Shown here: positions 6,655-13,343 of the stretch, piece after piece
How the letters are laid out: each line of letters begins with the position of its first letter
Numbering within the stretch: position 1 is the stretch's first letter
Origin: Savagea sp.
GTDB lineage: Bacteria > Bacillota > Bacilli > Bacillales_A > Planococcaceae
Direction: 5' to 3'
Assembly: GCA_030152265.1 (NCBI GenBank)
Contig: JASLHQ010000145.1
Coordinates: 1 to 13,823, forward strand
Length of the DNA: 13,823 nt
The notes under the pieces: model-generated
What the model was told of the DNA's origin: nothing
Databases searched by the model: none
The model's input: the letters and a program-made list of their open reading frames with translations, nothing else
Program-made: the position numbers and the translations under genes

Positions 6655-7713
6655 GTGTTAACTGAACAGACAGTTCGAGAAGTTGTCGGAGCTTTAGAAG
6701 ATCCGTTTTTACATAAAACTTTAGCGGAAACAGATGGGCTCGTTGAAGTGTCAATTAAAGAAGAGAAACAACACGTCAGTGTGAAAGTTGCATTAGCGGT
6801 GTTAAATACACCAGAGCAAATGGCTTTCCAAATGAAAGTCGTTGAAGTATTAAAAGAAGCAGGAGCAGCTACAGTCGGAATTCGTTTTGAAGAATTGCCG
6901 AAAGAAACGCTTGAAAAATTCCGTGGTTCTGCGACAGCAGCGGAAGCGCAAGATATTTTGTCACCGCTTAGCAAAGTGCAATTTATTTCAATCGCTTCAG
7001 GTAAAGGTGGGGTAGGGAAGTCGACAGTATCGGTCAACTTAGCTGTAGCACTTGCACGTGCTGGCAAAAAAGTAGGCTTAATTGACGCAGATATTTACGG
7101 ATTCAGTATTCCAGATATGATGGGAATTCGCGATTTACCGAAAGTGGAAGACGGTATTATTCAACCGGTTGACCGCTTCGGAGTAAAAGTCATTTCAATG
7201 GGCTTCTTCGTGGAAGATAATGCGCCTGTCGTATGGCGTGGTCCGATGCTCGGTAAAGTGCTCGATCAGTTTTTCCGAGACGTCGCGTGGGGCGATTTAG
7301 ATTATTTAATTCTCGACTTACCACCAGGCACTGGAGATGTCGCATTAGACATTCACCAAATGTTGCCAGCATCGAAAGAAATCGTCGTCACAACACCGCA
7401 CCCGACAGCAGCATTCGTCGCAGCACGCGCTGGAGCGATGGCGTTACAAACAGACCATGAAATTTTAGGTGTCATTGAAAATATGGCATGGTTCCAATCA
7501 GAAGTTTCAAACCAGAAAGAGTACGTGTTCGGTAGCGGTGGTGGTCCACGCTTAGCAGAAGAGTTACGTACCGAATTACTTGGACAAATTCCACTCGGAC
7601 AACCAGATTGGAACGAAGAAGACTTCGCACCTTCTGTTTATGCGAAAAATCATCCGATCGGTGAAATTTATCATGAAGTGGCACAAAAAGTTATCGAAAA
7701 AACAGAAGCATAA
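6655..7713 (+). CDS. salA: SalA/Mrp (NBP35-family) P-loop ATPase
   Basis: The 352-residue cytoplasmic protein begins with a DUF59/MIP18-like domain (about 1-85), followed by a ParA/MinD-type ATPase with the deviant Walker A SGKGGVGKST (115-124), LIDADIYG (142-149) and a Walker B region near LILDLPPGTGDVALD. The Mrp/NBP35 family carries Fe-S clusters through a C-terminal CxxC. Here the matching stretch after GVIENMAWF has no cysteine, as I recall for Bacillus SalA. In B. subtilis SalA is a regulator acting on scoC and exoprotease genes, so the call favours SalA. Translation starts at GTG, with AGGGAG about nine bases upstream. In Bacillus species salA usually sits near cwlD, gerD and kbaA; here kbaA follows directly. 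Confidence 0.88.
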   Translation: MLTEQTVREVVGALEDPFLHKTLAETDGLVEVSIKEEKQHVSVKVALAVLNTPEQMAFQMKVVEVLKEAGAATVGIRFEELPKETLEKFRGSATAAEAQDILSPLSKVQFISIASGKGGVGKSTVSVNLAVALARAGKKVGLIDADIYGFSIPDMMGIRDLPKVEDGIIQPVDRFGVKVISMGFFVEDNAPVVWRGPMLGKVLDQFFRDVAWGDLDYLILDLPPGTGDVALDIHQMLPASKEIVVTTPHPTAAFVAARAGAMALQTDHEILGVIENMAWFQSEVSNQKEYVFGSGGGPRLAEELRTELLGQIPLGQPDWNEEDFAPSVYAKNHPIGEIYHEVAQKVIEKTEA

Positions 7714-7726
7714 GTAAGTTTAATTG

Positions 7727-7775
7727 AATCACAAGTGAACTTCGCGCAGCAACATGCAAGTTTACTTGTGATTTT
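7727..7775 (+). terminator. Long hairpin after salA, probable terminator or attenuator
   Basis: A 16-bp stem (7727-7742 with 7758-7773, one G-T pair) encloses a 15-nt loop. The following T run is only four bases (7772-7775) and overlaps the stem, so termination may be partial and kbaA may be partly read from the salA promoter. Confidence 0.65.
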
Positions 7776-7882
7776 CACTATGTTTAAACAAGAACAATCG
7801 GTGAACAGTGAGAAAATGAATAGATTTTTTAAAAATCAGTTGTTAGACTAATAACTAATGATAAACAATGGAGGAATACATT

Positions 7883-8572
7883 GTGACAATACGAAATTGG
7901 GTGAAGTTTTTCTTTAATGCGCTACTCATTGGTGGAGCGATTACAGCGGTCGTTGGTCTCGTAGTACGTTGGGAATTTTTCTCGAGCATGTGGGCAGACG
8001 GCGAATACTTTCAGTTTTTAGGTGCATTTTTATGGATGATTTTTTTAGGTTTTACGATGAGTGTCGTTGCGCAAATGGGTTTCTTTGCGTATTTAACGAT
8101 TCATCAGTTCGGTGTCAATATGTTCCGTTCTCTCACATTATGGAACTGGGTTCAAGTTGTCATTATCGGATTCGTCATTTTTGATTTAATTTATTTCCGC
8201 TTTATGAAAGGGAACTCTGATTATATCGGACTTTACGTCTTTTGGATGATCGTTTTATTAGGAACAGCTTTCGTCACAGCATATTTGAAAGCACAATGGA
8301 CGAAAAAACATACATTTATTCCAGCATTGTTCTTTATGATTGCCGTTACGACGTTAGAATGGTTACCTGCTTTAATGGTCAAGACAGGGAATATCGAACA
8401 ATGGTCGACAATTTTACTGTTCCCGCTCGTTGCGGTTAACAGTTATCAACTGTTAATTTTGCCGAAATACAATCGTCAATCAGACGAAGACCAAGCGAAG
8501 TTAGAAGCTCGTCGAGAAGAAAGAAAAGCGAAGAAACAAGAAAAGAAAAAATCAAGAAAATCAAAAGCATAA
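7883..8572 (+). CDS. kbaA: KbaA-like integral membrane protein (KinB signalling pathway activator)
   Basis: The 229-residue protein has about six hydrophobic membrane segments (near 8-28, 44-72, 87-105, 116-136, 144-164, 174-194). A strongly basic, highly charged tail follows from about 200 to the end, rich in Lys, Arg and Glu and probably cytoplasmic. Its N-terminus (RNWVKFFFNALLIGG) and its place after salA match KbaA, which in B. subtilis is needed for KinB input to sporulation. It is about 30 residues longer than the B. subtilis protein, mainly through the tail. GTG at 7883 is chosen because GGAGG (7870-7874) lies eight bases upstream; the ATG at 7868 overlaps that ribosome binding site. 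No pdaB follows. The assignment rests on topology, context and N-terminal similarity. Confidence 0.68.
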   Translation: MTIRNWVKFFFNALLIGGAITAVVGLVVRWEFFSSMWADGEYFQFLGAFLWMIFLGFTMSVVAQMGFFAYLTIHQFGVNMFRSLTLWNWVQVVIIGFVIFDLIYFRFMKGNSDYIGLYVFWMIVLLGTAFVTAYLKAQWTKKHTFIPALFFMIAVTTLEWLPALMVKTGNIEQWSTILLFPLVAVNSYQLLILPKYNRQSDEDQAKLEARREERKAKKQEKKKSRKSKA

Positions 8573-8582
8573 CAAAACAGAG

Positions 8583-8629
8583 AAAAGACGCCGGAAAATC
8601 TAATAAAAGTTAGAATTTAGCGTCTTTTT
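8583..8629 (+). terminator. Intrinsic terminator after kbaA
   Basis: AAAAGACGC (8583-8591) pairs with GCGTCTTTT (8620-8628), and TCTAA/TTAGA (8599-8603 with 8610-8614) forms a smaller inner hairpin. Five T residues (8625-8629) close the structure. Confidence 0.75.
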
Positions 8630-8659
8630 CTTACTTTAAAAGATTTTTTGTAAATGATG

Positions 8660-8687
8660 TTGACAACGATTTTACTTATGCTATAAT
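8660..8687 (+). promoter_or_regulatory. Consensus sigma-A promoter of the tRNA operon
   Basis: A perfect TTGACA (8660-8665) and a perfect TATAAT (8682-8687) are separated by 16 bases. A TGC directly before the -10 makes it an extended element. It lies 33 bases before tRNA-Asn and suits strong stable-RNA transcription. Confidence 0.88.
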
Positions 8688-8720
8688 TAATTTTGTCTTG
8701 AGGAAGACAACTAGGATGAA

Positions 8721-8795
8721 TCCGCAGTAGCTCAGTGGTAGAGCAATCGGCTGTTAACCGATCGGTCGCAAGTTCGAGCCTTGCCTGCGGAGCCA
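8721..8795 (+). tRNA. tRNA-Asn (anticodon GTT)
   Basis: The acceptor stem TCCGCAG pairs with CTGCGGA. The anticodon stem ATCGG/CCGAT encloses loop CTGTTAA, giving GTT. The T arm is GCAAG-TTCGAGC-CTTGC. CCA is encoded at 8793-8795. It is the first gene of the tRNA operon. Confidence 0.97.
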
Positions 8796-8811
8796 TTTTT
8801 ATGTCTACTTT

Positions 8812-8884
8812 GCTTCCATAGCTCAGTAGGTAGAGTGCATCCATGGTAAGGATGAGGTCGTCGGTTCGATCCCGGCTGGAAGCT
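8812..8884 (+). tRNA. tRNA-Thr (anticodon GGT)
   Basis: The acceptor stem GCTTCCA pairs with TGGAAGC. The anticodon stem CATCC/GGATG encloses loop ATGGTAA, giving GGT. The discriminator is T8884 and CCA is not encoded, so it must be added after transcription. Confidence 0.96.
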
Positions 8885-8906
8885 TTACTATATATTTAAT
8901 AAAAGC

Positions 8907-8935
8907 TTGCAATATTGTAAGAGGTTTGTTAAAGT
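8907..8935 (+). promoter_or_regulatory. Possible internal promoter in the tRNA cluster
   Basis: TTGCAA (8907-8912) and TAAAGT (8930-8935) are 17 bases apart, in the unusually wide 82-nt spacer between tRNA-Thr and tRNA-Glu. It could boost the last three tRNAs. The -10 is a weak match. Confidence 0.33.
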
Positions 8936-8966
8936 ACTAAATGGATGTCAAAAAAATATTTTATGT

Positions 8967-9041
8967 GGCCCCTTGGTCAAGCGGTTAAGACACCGCCCTT
9001 TCACGGCGGTAACACGGGTTCGAGTCCCGTAGGGGTCACCA
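8967..9041 (+). tRNA. tRNA-Glu (anticodon TTC)
   Basis: The acceptor stem GGCCCCT pairs with AGGGGTC, including one G-T pair. The anticodon stem CCGCC/GGCGG encloses loop CTTTCAC, giving TTC. CCA is encoded at 9039-9041. Confidence 0.97.
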
Positions 9042-9069
9042 TTTTTATGTTTAAAATCAAATAACCTAA

Positions 9070-9154
9070 GGTGGGGTAGCGAAGTGGCTAAACGCGGCGG
9101 ACTGTAAATCCGCTCCCTCAGGGTTCGGCGGTTCGAATCCGTCCCCCACCACCA
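9070..9154 (+). tRNA. tRNA-Tyr (anticodon GTA), class II
   Basis: The acceptor stem GGTGGGG pairs with CCCCACC. The anticodon stem GCGGA/TCCGC encloses loop CTGTAAA, giving GTA. The long variable arm is typical of bacterial tRNA-Tyr. CCA is encoded at 9152-9154. Confidence 0.97.
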
Positions 9155-9157
9155 TTT

Positions 9158-9229
9158 TGGGGTATAGCCAAGCGGTAAGGCAACGGACTTTGACTCCGTC
9201 ATTCGTTGGTTCGAATCCAGCTACCCCAG
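9158..9229 (+). tRNA. tRNA-Gln (anticodon TTG)
   Basis: The acceptor stem TGGGGTA pairs with TACCCCA. The anticodon stem ACGGA/TCCGT encloses loop CTTTGAC, giving TTG. CCA is not encoded. It begins only three bases after the CCA of tRNA-Tyr and is the last tRNA of the cluster. Confidence 0.97.
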
Positions 9230-9243
9230 TACTTATAACATTG

Positions 9244-9281
9244 AAAAAAGTTGCAGAACATACTTGTTCTGCAACTTTTTT
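9244..9281 (+). terminator. Strong intrinsic terminator of the tRNA operon
   Basis: GTTGCAGAACA (9250-9260) pairs with TGTTCTGCAAC (9265-9275) around a 4-nt loop. An A run before and a T run after extend the stem to 17 bp and make it usable on both strands. Confidence 0.92.
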
Positions 9282-9374
9282 GTAATATAATTTAACATTC
9301 AGAAATAATTATGAATAAATAAAATGACTTTCCAAGAGAAATGAAGTAAAGCTATTTATACAATGTTAAAAAAA

Positions 9375-9383
9375 TGATAAAAT
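9375..9383 (+). promoter_or_regulatory. Weak candidate promoter for the GGDEF-EAL gene
   Basis: TGATAAAAT is an extended -10-like element. TTTATA lies 17 bases upstream as a poor -35. The 9282-9453 region is AT-rich and I see no coding sequence in it. No SigD-type motif was recognised. Confidence 0.25.
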
Positions 9384-9453
9384 GAAAAGAGGAGAGTAGT
9401 TTATAGTATTTATACTAGGAAAATAGAACGTAATAAAAAGGGATAGTTAGTTG

Positions 9454-9483
9454 TCGATTTAGGCAGAATGTCTAATCAATCGA
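9454..9483 (+). other. Leader hairpin upstream of the GGDEF-EAL gene
   Basis: TCGATT-TAGGCA (9454-9465) pairs with TGTCTA (9469-9474) and AATCGA (9478-9483), around a GAA loop with a 3-nt bulge (ATC). There is no T run after it, so it is not an intrinsic terminator. It ends about 13 bases before the purine-rich ribosome binding region. A second small hairpin, GAGA-TCG-TCTC (9503-9513), overlaps the ribosome binding site GGGAG (9501-9505) and ends at the start codon. Confidence 0.6.
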
Positions 9484-9513
9484 ATAACTGGTGAGAGGAA
9501 GGGAGATCGTCTC

Positions 9514-11622
9514 ATGAAAAGTTTGATAGATCAAATAACAGAAATGATAGGTGAAATTGGCGATCGAGACCCAGAAAAAATGGCGCAAGATGTGGCTTCC
9601 GCCGTTAATCAATCAGCTATTTTAGCAATTACTGATCCTACAGGAAAAGTGATATATGCGAACGAGCATTTTGTCAGCATGTCTAAATACGAGCCGCATG
9701 AATTAATTGGAAAAAATCATAATATTGTTAATTCGGGACATCATTCAAAAGAATACTTTAAAGAAATGTGGCGCACGATTGGACAAGGAAAGATTTGGCG
9801 TGGGGAAGTTAAAAATAGAGCGAAAGATGGAACTTACTATTGGGTAGATACAGTAATCGTACCATTTTTAAATGAGAAGGGTAAGCCTATCCAATATATT
9901 TCGATTCGTTGGGATATTACAGAAAAGAAACAGATGGAAGAATCGATTCGCGATAATGCTGAGTTGTATCGTCTCATAACAGAAAATGCATCAGAATTTA
10001 TCGCTGTCATTGATAATGAATCTAAATTTAAATATGCATCTCCTTCATTCAGAAAATTGTTAGGGTATCCGTCGGAGCAATTGGAGCGTACGGATTTTAG
10101 CGACATTATTTATGAAAGTGATCGGACGAGCACTTTGCGCAATGTCGTACAGTATGCACAATCACAGCGAATTTTACAGTTTCGTGTGTTGAAAAGTGAT
10201 CAAACAGTTGCTTATATGCGTGCAAATATGTACCAAATTCAAGATGAAGGAAAATATTTAGGAGATTATATTATCGTTATGCACGATATTACAGAGCAGA
10301 AAATTTCCGAGCAACGCATTTTAGATTTAGCATCGAACGATCAGTTAACTACTTTATTGAATCGCACCGCTTTTCGTCGTCATTTATATAAAAAATTAGA
10401 ACATGCGATTGCGAATGAGCAATGCTTAGCACTCGTTCATTTAAATATTGATCGTTTTCGCTATGTAAATGATTCTTTAGGACATCAAGCAGGCGACTAT
10501 TTACTATCTGTCGTCGCTAATCGTTTAAAAGAAGTGCTTGGAGAAGAAGATATTATCGGTCGGATTTCTGGCGATGAGTTTGCTTTCACTTTAAGCAATA
10601 TTCAGAATGAAGAAGATGCGATGCAAGTAGCAGAGGGGATTCGTCTCTATTTACAAGATCCAATCGCAATTGATGATAAAGAGTACGAGTTGTCGGTCAG
10701 TAGTGGAATGTCGTTATTTCCTGAGCATGCTACGAAAGCAGCGGAATTAGTAACTCGAGCTGAAAAAGCATTGCAAAAAGTAAAAGTAGAAGGAGGCGGC
10801 TCGTTAGCTTTATACGAACCGGGAACGGTATCTAGAACATTAGAACGTATCTTGTTGGAAAACGAGTTGAAACGCAGTGTGGAACAAGAATACTTCCAAT
10901 TGGAATATCAACCGAAAGTTGATTTGAAAACTTTAGAACTTACAGGCTTTGAAGCGCTCGTTCGATGGAATCATCCAGACCTCGGACGCATTCCACCAGA
11001 TCGGTTTATACCATTGGCAGAAGAGACAAAAGTAATTGTGCCTCTCGGAGAATGGATTTTGAATGAAGCACTCGCACAATTGCGTGAGTGGGAAGAGATG
11101 GGACATACTAATTTACGTATGGCTGTGAATTTTTCAACAATTCAAATTGAAGAAGAAAATATTGTCGAAAAGATTCAACAAGCACTGCAATATCATCATA
11201 TTTCACCTACTCAATTAGAAGTGGAATTGACTGAAAGTACATTTGTGAATAAAGATGAGATGAGTGAAAAAATTCAACAAATTCGGGACTTAGGTGCGAC
11301 CGTAGCAATCGATGATTTTGGAACAGGATACAGTTCTTTTAGTTATATTAAAGAACTTCCTGTCGATGCGGTGAAAATCGATCGTGCTTTTATTCGCGAT
11401 CTTGATGAAAACGAAGATAGTAGAGCGATTGTTAGTGCGATTGTCACATTGGCAAATACAGTCGGTTTAAACATCGTCGCTGAAGGGGTAGAGACAAAGC
11501 AACATGGAGAAATATTAGCATCCCTCGGTTGTCACGAAGGGCAAGGCTATTATTACAGTCGTCCGATTGCACCAGTAGAATGTATATTATTTTTGGAAAA
11601 TCGCATCGTCGGTATTCAATAA
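9514..11622 (+). CDS. PAS-PAS-GGDEF-EAL cyclic-di-GMP signalling protein
   Basis: The 702-residue protein has no membrane segment or signal peptide, so it should be cytoplasmic. PAS domains cover about 28-137 and 147-262, then GGDEF (about 268-436) and EAL (about 440-695). The diguanylate cyclase motif reads SGDEF (352-356), a variant active in some enzymes. The inhibitory RxxD site is lost, with Gly343 in place of Arg. The EAL domain looks intact for c-di-GMP hydrolysis: Glu480 (EALVRW), Asn539 (VNFS), Glu571 and Glu574 (VELTES), Asp600 and Asp601 (IDDFGTGYS), Lys621 (KIDR), Glu657 (AEGVE) and Gln677. It therefore probably acts mainly as a phosphodiesterase with the GGDEF domain as regulator or partner, which is inference. 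GGGAG is eight bases before the ATG. It is monocistronic, between the tRNA and arginase terminators. Confidence 0.93.
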   Translation: MKSLIDQITEMIGEIGDRDPEKMAQDVASAVNQSAILAITDPTGKVIYANEHFVSMSKYEPHELIGKNHNIVNSGHHSKEYFKEMWRTIGQGKIWRGEVKNRAKDGTYYWVDTVIVPFLNEKGKPIQYISIRWDITEKKQMEESIRDNAELYRLITENASEFIAVIDNESKFKYASPSFRKLLGYPSEQLERTDFSDIIYESDRTSTLRNVVQYAQSQRILQFRVLKSDQTVAYMRANMYQIQDEGKYLGDYIIVMHDITEQKISEQRILDLASNDQLTTLLNRTAFRRHLYKKLEHAIANEQCLALVHLNIDRFRYVNDSLGHQAGDYLLSVVANRLKEVLGEEDIIGRISGDEFAFTLSNIQNEEDAMQVAEGIRLYLQDPIAIDDKEYELSVSSGMSLFPEHATKAAELVTRAEKALQKVKVEGGGSLALYEPGTVSRTLERILLENELKRSVEQEYFQLEYQPKVDLKTLELTGFEALVRWNHPDLGRIPPDRFIPLAEETKVIVPLGEWILNEALAQLREWEEMGHTNLRMAVNFSTIQIEEENIVEKIQQALQYHHISPTQLEVELTESTFVNKDEMSEKIQQIRDLGATVAIDDFGTGYSSFSYIKELPVDAVKIDRAFIRDLDENEDSRAIVSAIVTLANTVGLNIVAEGVETKQHGEILASLGCHEGQGYYYSRPIAPVECILFLENRIVGIQ

Positions 11623-11631
11623 ATGAATGTG

Positions 11632-11662
11632 AACCGAACTGTAATCATGCAGTTCGGTTTTT
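11632..11662 (+). terminator. Intrinsic terminator after the GGDEF-EAL gene
   Basis: A perfect 10-bp stem (AACCGAACTG at 11632-11641 with 11650-11659) has an 8-nt loop and ends in a T run to 11662. Confidence 0.9.
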
Positions 11663-11666
11663 CATA

Positions 11667-11696
11667 TTGAAAATGTTTCTCTGTTCAAGCTACAAT
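11667..11696 (+). promoter_or_regulatory. Sigma-A-like promoter for rocF
   Basis: TTGAAA (11667-11672) and TACAAT (11691-11696) are 18 bases apart. Each matches five of six consensus bases. The start would fall near 11703, leaving a leader of only about 17 bases that begins next to the AAGGGG ribosome binding site. No SigL-type GG-N10-GC promoter was seen. Confidence 0.5.
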
Positions 11697-11719
11697 GAAG
11701 AGAAAAGGGGAAAAGATAG

Positions 11720-12625
11720 ATGGGAGAATTAAATATTTCAATCGTAGGGGTTCCATTAGATTATGGACAAAGTCGGCGTGGGGTAGATATGGGGCCGAGT
11801 GCAATTCGTTATGCGGGAGCAGTAGAGCGTTTAAAAGCATTAGGACATGACGTACGTGATGAAGGAGATATACAAGTAAGTGCAGTTGAAAAAAAGCCAA
11901 ATCCATCTGAACGTTTGAAAAATTTAGATGAAGTAGTAGAAGCGAACGAAGCACTTGCACAAAAAGTTTCCGACATTGTAAAAGCGGGGCGATTTCCACT
12001 CGTATTAGGGGGAGATCATAGTATCGCTATCGGAACTTTAGCAGGTTTAACTCAAACGTATCGTAATTTAGGTGTCATTTGGTTTGATGCACATGCGGAC
12101 ATGAACACAGCTGAAACATCACCGTCTGGAAACATTCACGGTATGCCGCTCGCGGTCAGTATGGGATATGGACATGAACGTTTAACGACATTGTTCCATA
12201 ATGAAAACTTTATCCAACCGGAAAACTTAATTATTATCGGTGCACGCTCTGTTGATCCTGGAGAACGTGAATTAATCCAGAAGTTAGGCATCACTGTATT
12301 TACGATGCATGAAATTGATAAGTACGGGATGACGGCGGTCATGGAGAAAACACTCGCTCATTTGAAAGAACGTTCAGTGGATGGCGTGCATCTTTCATTA
12401 GATTTAGATGGTTTAGATCCTCTTTACACACCAGGAGTAGGGACACCGGTCGATGGAGGAATGACGTATCGTGAAAGTCATTTAGCACTAGAAATGTTAC
12501 AAGAAGCCAACTGTATTACGTCAGCAGAATTTGTAGAAGTGAATCCAATTTTAGACGAAAAAAATAAAACAGCCGATGTCGCTGTCACATTAATGGGTTC
12601 TTTATTAGGAGAAACGCTCATTTAA
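11720..12625 (+). CDS. rocF: Arginase
   Basis: The 301-residue cytoplasmic enzyme hydrolyses arginine to ornithine and urea with two manganese ions. Metal ligands are clear: His100 (GGDHS), Asp123, His125 and Asp127 (WFDAHAD), Asp228 and Asp230 (SLDLDGLDP). His140 in the SGNIHG block is the catalytic histidine, and AEFVEVNP near the C-terminus carries the substrate-binding Glu. The length matches Bacillus arginases (about 300). AAGGGG (11705-11710) lies nine bases before the ATG. The gene stands alone; rocD and rocE are not in the window. The rocF-sigW order is shared with some Bacillus genomes, as I recall. Confidence 0.96.
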   Translation: MGELNISIVGVPLDYGQSRRGVDMGPSAIRYAGAVERLKALGHDVRDEGDIQVSAVEKKPNPSERLKNLDEVVEANEALAQKVSDIVKAGRFPLVLGGDHSIAIGTLAGLTQTYRNLGVIWFDAHADMNTAETSPSGNIHGMPLAVSMGYGHERLTTLFHNENFIQPENLIIIGARSVDPGERELIQKLGITVFTMHEIDKYGMTAVMEKTLAHLKERSVDGVHLSLDLDGLDPLYTPGVGTPVDGGMTYRESHLALEMLQEANCITSAEFVEVNPILDEKNKTADVAVTLMGSLLGETLI

Positions 12626-12638
12626 TGTTCTAAACGAG

Positions 12639-12671
12639 AAATCGTAGCTCCCATTCACAACTGCGATTTAA
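12639..12671 (+). terminator. Possible weak terminator after rocF
   Basis: A 9-bp stem (AAATCGTAG at 12639-12647 with 12661-12669, one G-T pair) has a 13-nt loop. Only TTTAAT follows in place of a proper T run, so some read-through into sigW is possible. Confidence 0.5.
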
Positions 12672-12698
12672 TCGAGTCGACAAATAATTTAATATAAA

Positions 12699-12724
12699 TG
12701 AAACTTAATGCATTGTCGAACGTA
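12699..12724 (+). promoter_or_regulatory. Sigma-W autoregulatory promoter
   Basis: TGAAAC (12699-12704) and CGTA (12721-12724) are separated by exactly 16 bases, the sigma-W consensus with no mismatch. The element lies 40 bases before sigW, as in B. subtilis, where sigma-W transcribes its own operon. Confidence 0.9.
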
Positions 12725-12763
12725 AAGTAGAGACAGCCGCACAGAGCGGAGGGTGAGACGCAC

Positions 12764-13330
12764 GTGGATGAATTAGTAAATAAACGAATAAATGAAGTGT
12801 TAGCTGGGAAACAGGAAGCATTTGAAGAAATCGTTATGCTGTATCAAAATCGAGTCTATTATGTTTGCTACCGGATGTTAGGGAGCCGTGAAGAGTCTGA
12901 AGACATCGCTCAAGAAGCGTTCGTTCGGGCTTATACGAATTTACATAAGTTTGACCAAAATCGAAAATTTTCGACTTGGATTTTTCGAATTGCGACGAAT
13001 TTATGTATTGATCGATTACGAAAGAAGAAGCCAGACTATTCATTGGATGCGGAAGTACCGGGAACAGAAGGATTAGACATGTATTCTCAGCTGGAGTCAG
13101 CGGAAGATTTACCGGAAGAAGAATTAGAAAAAATGGAGACGCAAGAGCGCGTTCAATATGAAATTAGCCGACTATCTGAAACGTATCGACCAGTGATCGT
13201 TCTACGTTATATGGAGGAATTATCATTGAAAGATATTGCGGAAATTTTAGACTTACCTCTCGGAACTGTCAAGACGAGGTTGCATAGAGGAAGAGAAGCT
13301 CTTCGACAACAAATGATGGGAAATTGGTAG
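12764..13330 (+). CDS. sigW: ECF RNA polymerase sigma factor SigW
   Basis: The 188-residue protein directs RNA polymerase to envelope-stress and antimicrobial-resistance genes. Region 2 spans about 20-90, with the DIAQEAFVRAY block and the -10-recognising RKFSTWIFRIATNLCIDRLRKKKPDYSLDAE-type stretch (near 66-96). Region 4 spans about 125-185, with LSLKDIAEILDLPLGTVKTRLHRGR-type helix-turn-helix sequence. Similarity to Bacillus SigW continues through the linker (VPGTEGLDMYSQ), which separates it from other ECF factors. The start is GTG at 12764, with GGAGGGTGA (12748-12756) upstream; a nearby ATG at 12768 is out of frame. It is co-transcribed with rsiW, 13 bases downstream. Confidence 0.96.
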   Translation: MDELVNKRINEVLAGKQEAFEEIVMLYQNRVYYVCYRMLGSREESEDIAQEAFVRAYTNLHKFDQNRKFSTWIFRIATNLCIDRLRKKKPDYSLDAEVPGTEGLDMYSQLESAEDLPEEELEKMETQERVQYEISRLSETYRPVIVLRYMEELSLKDIAEILDLPLGTVKTRLHRGREALRQQMMGNW

Positions 13331-13343
13331 GAGGGTGAAGCAA

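Noticed and set aside
6504..7067. Minus-strand 187-residue frame antisense to salA
   Set aside because: It lies over the conserved DUF59 and Walker A regions of salA, has low-complexity composition and resembles no known protein.
8617..8844. Minus-strand 75-residue reading frame over tRNA-Asn
   Set aside because: It is the antisense translation of a tRNA gene, a common false protein with a QARLELATDRLTA-type sequence. The tRNA fold explains the bases.
8948..9202. Minus-strand 84-residue reading frame over tRNA-Glu, Tyr and Gln
   Set aside because: It is antisense to three tRNAs and includes GTRTRVTAVKGRCLNR-type sequence, typical of spurious calls.
9389..9396. GAGGAGAG ribosome-binding-like sequence in the GGDEF-EAL leader
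   Set aside because: No start codon with an open frame follows at usable distance, so I see no small gene here.
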